NCBI RefSeq assembly: GCF_008923725.1
Contig: NZ_WBPF01000021.1
Span: 519,924 to 583,923 of the forward strand
Direction of reading: 5' to 3'
Length of the DNA: 64,000 nt
DNA from: Bacillus sp. CH140a_4T
Lineage (GTDB): Bacteria; Bacillota; Bacilli; Bacillales; Bacillaceae_G
A program made the translations under genes and the position numbers. The notes under the pieces were generated by a model, which saw nothing but the letters and a program-made list of their open reading frames with translations, was not told where the DNA came from and did no database searches. Within the stretch, counting starts at the first letter, position 1, and each line of letters begins with the position of its first letter. Shown here one piece after another: positions 57,455 through 64,000 of the stretch.

Positions 57455-57468
57455 TTACATTAGTGTAA
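57455..57468 (-). promoter_or_regulatory. BceR-type response-regulator box
   Basis: TTACA-TTAG-TGTAA inside CCTTACA...TGTAAGG, the 5-4-5 inverted repeat bound by BceR-like regulators; about 85 bp before the permease start. Confidence 0.6.
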
Positions 57469-57504
57469 GGTAATCTGGTGAAATCTTTATTTAAAAAAAT
57501 AAAA

Positions 57505-57530
57505 AACCTATGTAAAAGTTTACATAGGTT
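57505..57530 (-). terminator. Terminator after recombinase
   Basis: AACCTATGTAAA and TTTACATAGGTT, perfect 12-bp stem, U-run leftward; the right arm reaches the stop codon. Confidence 0.85.
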
Positions 57531-59034
57531 ATAAAAACTTTATATTAATTTTTACATTATTACCTTCACGAACATATTCAATCCTATCAATCAATTGTTT
57601 AGCAAGAGTATTCAGTTCTCTTTTACTAATACCTTCCGTATTCCATGCTTTCTTAAACTCCTTAATTGCATGTAGCCGGTCATCGTCTGTTATTACATTC
57701 TCTATAACTGCAAGTGATTGTTCAATAGACCGAATTTCTTCTTTCTTCGTTTGCATTGATTGTTTTTGTTTTTCAATTCGCATCTGCATCTCCGACTTAT
57801 CAATCATTTCATCAATAAACAAATCTTTGATACGTTCAATCCCTTTCTCCAACCGCTCTAACTCTACCAGTTTATTATGTAGTGCTAATTGCAGTGTCGA
57901 ACTATCCCCCTGCTTTTCTTTTGGTTCATGATTAAGTAATTGTTGTTCATAGTCCTCTAAATCCAAAAATAATTGAGCATAAATAACTTCAACATTAAGA
58001 CACCTATTATGACAGCGGTTTCCAAAATGATCTGTTGTCAAACAAGTTTTTACATATTTCTTACCACTAGCCTTTCCAGTAAAAGACATTACCCTATTAC
58101 ATTTACCACAGTATATCAACTTTGAAAGTACTTGGACATTTGTTCTTGTTCCCTTTGGTGTATACCTTCTTGATTCAAGTATTGCTAATATACGTTGGTG
58201 CTCTTCCTCAGTTTTTAATGGTTGATGTGAACCCTCAGCAATAATCCATTCAGACCTATCTTTTATTTGAACACCATTAGCATTCAACTTTTTCTTTGAA
58301 CCACTTCCGGAAGTCTTTCCATATACAACTTTTCCTAAATGCACTTCATTTTTTAATATCCTGCGAACCGTATTTTCATACCAATAACTGTTCCTGTTAG
58401 TCTTAAATCCTAATTCATTCAACTTCCAAGCAATTTCATATGTTGCTTTCATGTCTTCCAAAAACATCTTTTTCATAAGTTCGTAAACTTTCACTTTATC
58501 TGGATCAACATCAAGTTCCTTCGTTAAGCGATTATAAACATATGGAAATGGCGGTCTTCCATTTGTCCATTTCCCTGCTTTCGTACCTTGTTGTTTACCA
58601 CGAATCATTCTCTTTCTTATCATACGAAACTCATGGTTGGCAAATACCATTTCAAAGTTATTAATAAGTGCTTGGTCTTCATTATTAAAATCATATGTTT
58701 TAGTTGGTGTTATTACTATTGTTTTAGAATCACTAAAAACTCTACTAATACGCCCCATCTCTTCGAGGTCACCACGTGATAAACGGTCTAAATCAACAAC
58801 CAAAACTGCATCATATAGTTTTTGGCTAACATCACTTAACAAACGAACCATCTTCGGTCTTGAATCGATATATTCAGAACTGCCAATTTCTTTATAAATC
58901 TCATATTTAAGATTGTGATTTTTTGCATACTCTAAAAGTAAACTTTCATGTTTTGCTAGAACATCTTCTTTTCCATCAGACTCATCTCTTGATTTCCTTA
59001 AATAAATAGCCACTTCTTTAATATTTGGTTTCAC
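57529..59034 (-). CDS. Large serine recombinase (phage integrase)
   Basis: 501 residues. N-terminal resolvase domain with catalytic S15 (YLRKSRDESDG) and VVDLDRLSRGD, then a recombinase domain (GRPPFPYVYNR), a zinc ribbon (CGKC...C...C, about 305-340) and a coiled coil (375-450) as in phiC31/A118-type integrases. Catalyses attP x attB integration. GTG 59034 follows GAGGTG 8 nt upstream; the longer ATG at 59049 overlaps that SD. Confidence 0.9.
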   Translation of the reverse strand: MKPNIKEVAIYLRKSRDESDGKEDVLAKHESLLLEYAKNHNLKYEIYKEIGSSEYIDSRPKMVRLLSDVSQKLYDAVLVVDLDRLSRGDLEEMGRISRVFSDSKTIVITPTKTYDFNNEDQALINNFEMVFANHEFRMIRKRMIRGKQQGTKAGKWTNGRPPFPYVYNRLTKELDVDPDKVKVYELMKKMFLEDMKATYEIAWKLNELGFKTNRNSYWYENTVRRILKNEVHLGKVVYGKTSGSGSKKKLNANGVQIKDRSEWIIAEGSHQPLKTEEEHQRILAILESRRYTPKGTRTNVQVLSKLIYCGKCNRVMSFTGKASGKKYVKTCLTTDHFGNRCHNRCLNVEVIYAQLFLDLEDYEQQLLNHEPKEKQGDSSTLQLALHNKLVELERLEKGIERIKDLFIDEMIDKSEMQMRIEKQKQSMQTKKEEIRSIEQSLAVIENVITDDDRLHAIKEFKKAWNTEGISKRELNTLAKQLIDRIEYVREGNNVKINIKFL

Positions 59035-59126
59035 GTTATGACACCTCATTTTGTCATGTAATATATAAATAATTTTAACAAATGCTGGTAATTTTTAAAT
59101 AATTTAGAAGAGAATAATTATATTAA

Positions 59127-59348
59127 TCAAGCAATATTTTGTTCTAATTCTTCATTTACATATTTTTCAGCAATACTACTTATATTTTCAGCCATTCGTT
59201 TAATAGCTTCTGTTGATGGTTCATTACTTACTCCGACAACAGTAAATTTTCCATACTTAAAAGTTGTTCTAATTAATCCACCTTCCAAATGTTCCCGATT
59301 CATTACTTTAATTTGTTCGTTTACAGTGCCGAAAATTGTATTCTTCAC
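59127..59348 (-). CDS. Small element-borne protein, unknown
   Basis: 73 residues, soluble; a beta-rich first half (RTTFKYGKFTVVGVSNEPS) and a helical acidic second half. GTG start after GGTTGATG. No family recognised; position next to the recombinase suggests a regulatory or excision role, which is speculation. Confidence 0.5.
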   Translation of the reverse strand: MKNTIFGTVNEQIKVMNREHLEGGLIRTTFKYGKFTVVGVSNEPSTEAIKRMAENISSIAEKYVNEELEQNIA

Positions 59349-59577
59349 ATTACATCAACCCGCCCTCTCGATAATTTCCTAACTATATAAATGCTCTATT
59401 TGAAGAGCTCACAAATACTTTGTTTTGCATTTCGAAGTTATTATATATAGTTCATTTAAATGTGGAAACCAAATCGAAAAATTATTTTTAACTTTTTTTA
59501 ATACATCTTTACGCAGAAAAATAACTAGATTAATATAACATTAATGGTAAATAATACAATTAAGAGGTGGTATAACT

Positions 59578-59880
59578 GTGGAGAGTTTTAAATCAAAAGA
59601 AACAAGTGAAAATGTTGAGGACGTAAAAATAAAAAACAAACGTGCTGTAGGTATTCGTATTAAATGGTATGAAAATGGCGAATATAAACAAACTTTCCCT
59701 TCTATCCAAGCCACCGCTCGATTTATGAAGGAATATGTTCATCGGTCAACGTTGCCATTCGCTCCGATTCATAAAAGTATACGGGAAGGTATTGATTGGA
59801 GAGTTAGAGGGTCTGTTCATTCATTCAGATATGAAGATAAATTTGCTAAAAAAATTCAATACAAAAAGCATATCAAATGA
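59578..59880 (+). CDS. NUMOD1-like DNA-binding protein
   Basis: 100 residues. A charged tail (1-22) is followed by one domain matching the NUMOD1 pattern: IRIKWYENGEYKQTFPSIQA, a helix (TARFMKEYV), IHKSIREG and a closing VHSFRYE. NUMOD1 modules read DNA in homing endonucleases such as I-BasI; here no nuclease domain is fused. GTG start after AAGAGGTGG. AT-rich and rightward, opposite to the head genes. It may supply target recognition for the gene after it. Confidence 0.55.
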   Translation: MESFKSKETSENVEDVKIKNKRAVGIRIKWYENGEYKQTFPSIQATARFMKEYVHRSTLPFAPIHKSIREGIDWRVRGSVHSFRYEDKFAKKIQYKKHIK

Positions 59881-59888
59881 TATGCTTT
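59864..59888 (+). terminator. Terminator spanning the stop codon
   Basis: AAAAGCATATCA (59864-59875) and TGATATGCTTTT (59877-59888 region); the TGA stop opens the right arm. Confidence 0.8.
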
Positions 59889-59940
59889 TATTATTGAATT
59901 ATAAAATTGTTATTTTATATAAAAAGGAGGTTTCTTTAAT

Positions 59941-60570
59941 ATGCAAACGTTATTGATCGAGTCGCTTTTTGATGATATATATATGCAAATTAAAAATAAT
60001 ATCCTAACTATTACATGTAATGACTTATACATCATTAAAGAACGTTTTTATACAAAATGTAATGAATACAAAGGCAACACTGATAATCTAACAGGTTTAA
60101 CTGAGTTATTAGTGGCTATGTTCTTAAAAGCTTTTAAAGATGAATTAAATTTACCATATAATATTGAAAGTGATGTCCCAAAAATCGGATATAATCATAG
60201 AGAAAATAAAGTTGATTATGCCTTTTTATCATCGGATAATAAAATCAAGTATGGGGTATCGGTTAAAAGAGGAAACGATTCAATTACTTTAAAGGATCAT
60301 GAAAAAAATACGGGAATTATAAATAAATTTAAATATAAAATTACTGTTGTTCAAGACCTATTTAGACTCGATAATATAAAAAAAGGTGCTCATGGACCCT
60401 TTAAATCTGTAACAATAATTTTTAAAGCTATTGAAAATTCAAATCATCTAAAAATTATAAACGATATTGTTTCAAACCATGATGAATATGAGCATAACTA
60501 TATAGTTTTAGAAGATAATAATAAAATTTTGTTCCACGAATTAAAAGAAAAACTAGGAATTAATTATTAA
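59941..60570 (+). CDS. Possible PD-(D/E)XK nuclease, element cargo
   Basis: 209 residues, very AT-rich coding. A conserved-looking core is E55 (GLTELLVAMFLKAF), D92 (NKVDYAF) and S107-x-K109 (YGVSVKRGND), spaced like the Glu, Asp and (E/Q/S)xK of restriction-type nucleases; Ser for Glu is a known variation but weakens the call. The rest lacks motifs. AAAAGGAGG precedes the ATG. It follows the NUMOD1-like gene by 60 bp, across a terminator. Could be a restriction, homing or anti-phage nuclease. Confidence 0.45.
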   Translation: MQTLLIESLFDDIYMQIKNNILTITCNDLYIIKERFYTKCNEYKGNTDNLTGLTELLVAMFLKAFKDELNLPYNIESDVPKIGYNHRENKVDYAFLSSDNKIKYGVSVKRGNDSITLKDHEKNTGIINKFKYKITVVQDLFRLDNIKKGAHGPFKSVTIIFKAIENSNHLKIINDIVSNHDEYEHNYIVLEDNNKILFHELKEKLGINY

Positions 60571-60577
60571 TATGTAT

Positions 60578-60607
60578 TACCCGATGAATAATAATCTTCA
60601 TCGGGTA
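60578..60607 (+). terminator. Hairpin terminator after cargo gene
   Basis: TACCCGATGAA and TTCATCGGGTA; no long U-run on the rightward strand. Confidence 0.55.
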
Positions 60608-60625
60608 TATAAAGGAGTGTTGGGA

Positions 60626-60662
60626 ACTTACCGCATTATTTATTATCCACAATACGGTAAGT
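60626..60662 (-). repeat. 12-bp inverted repeat after capsid gene
   Basis: ACTTACCGCATT (60626-60637) and AATACGGTAAGT (60651-60662) pair fully on the leftward RNA with one G-U; no U-run follows. It is 5 nt after the capsid stop and may protect the 3' end of that mRNA. Confidence 0.55.
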
Positions 60663-60666
60663 GAAA

Positions 60667-62352
60667 TTATTTAATAGACAATAAACGAATTGCTTGGTCA
60701 TTAATGATTTTTCCATCCAGATAGATAGAAGCAACAATTAATTGAGAACCACGAAGTGCTTGTGTACTATCAGCGTAAACATGTTGTACTTCAATTCCCT
60801 TTTTAATCAAAGTTCCATATGCTTCACCCATATTAATTAAACCAATTGCTTTGTTTCCTGCTGCAACATCTGGCATAGCATCTGTAATCATTACTGGTAA
60901 TCCAAGCATAGTGTAATATTTAGAACCACTACCATTTTTGAAATCCACAAGGTAGTATCGGTTTTCAGCATCTTTCAACTTTGAAACCTTATTCCAAGTA
61001 TTACGATTCATAACAAACACTGCACCTTCGACTAGTTCTGGATTCATAGAGTTGAATAATCCTAAAATATCATCAGTAGTAATTGTACCTGCAACGGTTT
61101 CAATCACTGATTCTGGAGCCAATGTTGCAGTTAAGAAACCTTCCATTTGTCCAACACCATTTCCATTAACAATTGCTCGGTTAACTGAATAAGCAATACG
61201 ACTTGATAGAACATTGATTGCATAACTCACAATATCAAAGCCAGCATCATTGATTAGGTGTTGAGATAATTCAATAGCTGATGTTAAACGCTTTTGTTCC
61301 AATTTTACTTTTGACATTGTGAAATCTGCTGGAGTTGCATTTTCCATTTCACCTAGCCATTGAGCTCCGCCAATACTTGTTTCTTTTAACACTTCAAGAT
61401 GACCACTTTCACTTGGAAACTGTTTAGATAGTGCAAATAATGGAGCAACTTCTTCTAATTTCTTAATAATTTGATCGGAAATTGAAGTTGGAACTGTTAG
61501 TTGTCCTGGTGCCGTACTTGTTGTAATTGCACGAACTTCTTCAGAATATAAGTTACCTTTTAAAAATTCTTCAAAACCACGTTGTTCTATATTTGTATCG
61601 TTTGGACTTAATAATTCAACCATATTTCTAACCTCTTTCTTATCTATTTTTTTAAGTTGTATTTCAATATCTCGAATTTGATATTTTAATTGTTCATATT
61701 CGTGTTCTTCCGTAAGACCACGAGTTTCATAACTTTGTGATTGTTCGAGCAAGTCATTTCGCAATTCAATAAGAGCCTTGCGACTCATTTCATAAATATT
61801 TCTTACTATTTTCCTCTTAACCTCAGCAGGTACTTCAACCTCTTCAACAACATCAATTCCACGAGCAGAAATTGAAGATTGAGAATATGCGGGGTCTTTT
61901 ACAACTGAAACTTCAAATAATTCAAGTTCATGGATTGTCCGTTCAAAATAACCTTGAGTAGTCTTTTTCCATGAATCTTTAATTGAGCGGAATCCAAATG
62001 ACATGTTCTTTAAAATTCCTGACTTAATTAATTCATAATAATCTTTGCCCCAAGATGTAGGAGCAACCGTTGCAGACATATAGAGTCCATTTGCATCTTC
62101 TGACAATTGAAGTGAATTGTTGCGAGTTGAAGCCAAGATTTTGCTATTGTCGTGTTCAGCAAGAAAATGAATTTCTTTTGCTTTCTCAATTGCACGTTTA
62201 AAAGCACCGCATGAAACCTTTTCTTTAAACTGTTCGTTGCGTCCCAACATTTCACTAAATTGTTCAGTCATATTTACATAGCCATTAACGGTCATTGAGC
62301 CATCTTCATTTGCTTCAATGTTGGTCTGATTAACTCGTAGTTCCATTTTCAT
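60667..62352 (-). CDS. HK97-type prohead protease fused to major capsid protein
   Basis: 561 residues. Protease domain (about 3-165): H67-D68 (IHFLAEHDNSK), S118 (NMSFGFRS) and ELFEVSVVKDPAY. A charged helical linker (175-245) probably acts as scaffold. Capsid domain (about 255-561): QRGFEEFL, TVPTSISDQII, GLPVMITDAM and a last VASIYLDGKI. Fusion is unusual though seen in some phages. ATG 62352 follows AGGTGA and overlaps the portal gene by 23 nt. An internal ATG (61623) with AAAGAGGT 7 nt upstream could give free capsid protein. Confidence 0.88.
   Translation of the reverse strand: MKMELRVNQTNIEANEDGSMTVNGYVNMTEQFSEMLGRNEQFKEKVSCGAFKRAIEKAKEIHFLAEHDNSKILASTRNNSLQLSEDANGLYMSATVAPTSWGKDYYELIKSGILKNMSFGFRSIKDSWKKTTQGYFERTIHELELFEVSVVKDPAYSQSSISARGIDVVEEVEVPAEVKRKIVRNIYEMSRKALIELRNDLLEQSQSYETRGLTEEHEYEQLKYQIRDIEIQLKKIDKKEVRNMVELLSPNDTNIEQRGFEEFLKGNLYSEEVRAITTSTAPGQLTVPTSISDQIIKKLEEVAPLFALSKQFPSESGHLEVLKETSIGGAQWLGEMENATPADFTMSKVKLEQKRLTSAIELSQHLINDAGFDIVSYAINVLSSRIAYSVNRAIVNGNGVGQMEGFLTATLAPESVIETVAGTITTDDILGLFNSMNPELVEGAVFVMNRNTWNKVSKLKDAENRYYLVDFKNGSGSKYYTMLGLPVMITDAMPDVAAGNKAIGLINMGEAYGTLIKKGIEVQHVYADSTQALRGSQLIVASIYLDGKIINDQAIRLLSIK
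61623..61638 (-). promoter_or_regulatory. Internal ribosome binding site before the capsid domain
   Basis: AAAGAGGT (61638-61631), 7-nt spacer, in-frame ATG 61623. Initiation here would give a 318-residue capsid protein starting MVELLSPND. Confidence 0.55.
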
Positions 62353-63631
62353 TTTTCGTATCACCTGCCATTTTATCTGATTTTTCAGTTTTATTTTCAG
62401 ATAAATTTTCATCACCTATAACCGTACTTGTATTCGGTACGGTAAACTCATCTTTTTCAGCATCATACAATATATCACCTAATGACCACATAAAGTAATC
62501 TTTCTGAATTGGATTCTTATCTAACATCGCCCGAGCTTCATTAATACTTAATATTCCTTTTTCAAGAGCTTGTCCAATGGCTTCAGTTTGTTCTTTTGGC
62601 GTTCCTCGAAGAATCTCTGTAACATCAAAACGAAAATAGTAACCATCTTCTTTTTCACTTTCCAATAACAATGACTTATCCAATGCACTTTCAATTGCTG
62701 AAATGATCGGTGACAAAGTATATTGTAAGAAGTGTAGATTCTCAGCCGCGTTACTATTATACTTATTTAAATTTGAGTTAATCATAGATTCTGGAACACT
62801 GAACAATCTTGCAATTTCGCTTGTGGTCACTTTCTTTGAATCTGTTAATTGAAGTTCGTCTGGTTTTAATGAAATTGGTTTATAAGTTAAACCTTCTTCA
62901 AGAATAACTGTTCTACCAGCATTTCTTGCGCCTCCATATAATGACTCCCAACCTTTTCGCAGTCGTTTTACAGTAGTCTCAGACATTTTACTAGCAGTTT
63001 CAATAACACCTGTTGGAAGTGCAAAGTTTTCTAATAGACTTTTAGAGAATTCGACCTCATTCAACGCTAATTGTAATGTTCTTTCACCACTCTTTAGAAC
63101 ACCATTAGAGCCACTGTCAATTAACAGTAGATTTTCATATGGTAAAATCTTTACTCCACCAGCACCCATATATTGAACTTCAATTTTACTCCAAGTAACA
63201 CCATCTGTTGTTAAATACTTAAACTGTACTTTATCAGCATCTAATCCATGTAAATGGAGCACTTTATTTCCTGCTCTTTCTACATAAGATAACGTCTTTC
63301 CATAAAGAATATAATCTTCAACCAATTTACGTTTAAATTGAACCGAATCTGCAAATTCGTTTGGTTCATTATTAAGTAACATTACACGCTTGTCATTTGG
63401 TACTTTTACTGTTTCACCATTTTGCTCTTTATACAAATAAATTGGTAATTGAGCAATAGAATTACATATTAATTCAAGCGATGTTTTAGCAGTTGGAATT
63501 GATTTTAATTGATCGGCATTAACAATTCCTCCACCCAATAACATTGTTAATGCTAACGCAGAACCATCCGCACTATATAAAGAACGTTCTTCCGTATCAT
63601 TTTTCTTATAAAAATAATCAAGTAGTCCCAT
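62330..63631 (-). CDS. Phage portal protein (HK97 family)
   Basis: 433 residues from ATG 63631 (MGLLDYFYKK), or 441 from ATG 63655, which overlaps the previous stop as TAATG. The start AKTSLELICNSIAQLPIYLY, the VRLRKGWESLYGGARNAGRT-like block and LSINEARAMLDKNP are typical of the dodecameric portal through which DNA enters the capsid. A Lys/Asn-rich tail (KTEKSDKMAGDTKNENG) ends it. Next to the protease-capsid gene, as in HK97. Confidence 0.88.
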   Translation of the reverse strand: MGLLDYFYKKNDTEERSLYSADGSALALTMLLGGGIVNADQLKSIPTAKTSLELICNSIAQLPIYLYKEQNGETVKVPNDKRVMLLNNEPNEFADSVQFKRKLVEDYILYGKTLSYVERAGNKVLHLHGLDADKVQFKYLTTDGVTWSKIEVQYMGAGGVKILPYENLLLIDSGSNGVLKSGERTLQLALNEVEFSKSLLENFALPTGVIETASKMSETTVKRLRKGWESLYGGARNAGRTVILEEGLTYKPISLKPDELQLTDSKKVTTSEIARLFSVPESMINSNLNKYNSNAAENLHFLQYTLSPIISAIESALDKSLLLESEKEDGYYFRFDVTEILRGTPKEQTEAIGQALEKGILSINEARAMLDKNPIQKDYFMWSLGDILYDAEKDEFTVPNTSTVIGDENLSENKTEKSDKMAGDTKNENGTTS

Positions 63632-63654
63632 ATTATTTCGAAGTTCACCACCCA

Positions 63655-63912
63655 TTAAGAAATTTTTGATAGAATTGCTAAATATCTTTTAGCATCATGT
63701 TTAGTCCACTTATTTTGAAATAAAGCATTCTTTCCATAAGTGTTAAGATAATCACGAATATATTTTACATTGTTTTCTAATTCTTCTTTATCATTAAAGA
63801 AACGTTTGTCGCCTTGGATTAAAAAATTAATGCCCTCAAGTACTAACCATATTTGCATATTATCTATTCCTATTTCAGTGCCACTTTTACTAAAATCAAG
63901 CAAGACTTTCAT
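63655..63912 (-). CDS. Small phage protein, unknown
   Basis: 85 residues, helical (DKEELENNVKYIRDYLNTYG, then WTKHDAKRYLAILSKIS). It lies where small proteins sit between terminase and portal genes in HK97-like operons. AAGGAGAGG precedes the ATG. No family recognised. Confidence 0.55.
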   Translation of the reverse strand: MKVLLDFSKSGTEIGIDNMQIWLVLEGINFLIQGDKRFFNDKEELENNVKYIRDYLNTYGKNALFQNKWTKHDAKRYLAILSKIS

Positions 63913-63913
63913 A

Positions 63914-64000
63914 TTAGTGCCTCTCCTTGCTTATTGATTCCCATAAATTATTGACACCGTTTTCTATACCATCTAAATTAATAGATTCAATAAACATGGT
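63914..64000 (-). CDS. Upstream phage gene, 3' end (partial)
   Basis: An open frame enters from the right edge and ends TAA at 63914-63916, just before the next ATG (TAATATG). Only 28 residues are visible (FIESINLDGIENGVNNLWES...). Could be the end of a terminase or an unrelated small protein. Confidence 0.4.
   Translation of the reverse strand, partial: TMFIESINLDGIENGVNNLWESISKERH

Larger units (their letters stand above)
57470..64000. mobile_element. Integrated phage-like element, left part
   Basis: The element begins between the BceB promoter box and the recombinase terminator. It includes a large serine recombinase at the boundary, cargo genes and HK97-type head genes and runs off the right edge. 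No direct-repeat att site can be shown without the other end. No tail, connector or lysis genes lie between capsid and recombinase. Confidence 0.82.

Noticed and set aside
60614-60660. 15-codon frame between cargo and capsid genes
   Set aside because: SD overlaps the start codon and the frame is mostly the inverted repeat.

Overview
The window is low-GC Firmicute chromosome with very strong Shine-Dalgarno (SD) sequences and almost every gene closed by an intrinsic terminator. The gene set points to the Bacillus cereus group: a SpoIIP paralogue, a CotF-like coat protein, a YjcZ-type mini-protein, a divergent CotH-kinase/ExsB-like coat pair, an intracellular subtilisin, FosB, AbrB, Dps, CsaA, NamA, several DinB-fold proteins and many GNAT and NUDIX paralogues. 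The species is inferred from protein familiarity, not from a search.

Layout. 1-9 kb: tail of an MFS transporter, amidase, NUDIX, VanY-like peptidase, acetyltransferase, SpoIIP, two small membrane proteins, DUF1572, CsaA, BrnQ and a CBS-pair (CbpA-like) regulator with CodY-like boxes. 9-20 kb: an orphan OppB-like permease, a CNNM/CorC-type transporter plus DUF456 pair, NmrA-like reductase, small lipoprotein, CotF-like coat protein, cardiolipin synthase-like protein, a 28-aa YjcZ-type peptide, acyl-CoA thioesterase, the YcgQ/YcgR pair, CorA and a SpoVB/MurJ-type flippase. 20-31 kb: DedA, a second NUDIX, CotH and the Thr-rich ExsB-like protein, phosphatase, SDR, FosB, OppA, Ogt, NamA, DinB, and an NAD(P)-binding protein. 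31-45 kb: a 45-aa membrane peptide next to a 34-bp perfect palindrome, a Zur-controlled zinc-binding lipoprotein, a COG0523 GTPase, aldo/keto reductase, acetyltransferases, flavin amine oxidase, LLM oxidoreductase, hydrolase, Dps, YkvI and a chemoreceptor. 46-57 kb: a second-type RsgA, DinB, DUF4257 and its decayed copy, an MFS/aldo-keto reductase operon opposite an ArsR-type repressor with a 38-bp operator, galT flanked by a decayed copy of the repressor's 3' end, intracellular subtilisin, AbrB, and a BceB-type permease with no ATPase beside it.

57.47-64 kb and beyond is an integrated element: a large serine recombinase, two small unknown genes, a rightward AT-rich cargo gene pair (a NUMOD1-like DNA-binding protein and a possible PD-(D/E)XK nuclease), and leftward head genes (HK97-type portal and a prohead protease fused to the major capsid protein). 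No connector, tail or lysis genes lie between the capsid gene and the recombinase. This suggests either a truncated prophage or a capsid-forming satellite; the decisive part lies past the right edge.

Recurring architectural themes are terminators whose stems reach into the coding sequence, small hairpins placed between a strong SD and a distant start codon (brnQ and the CorC-type gene), and several small genes below usual annotation limits.
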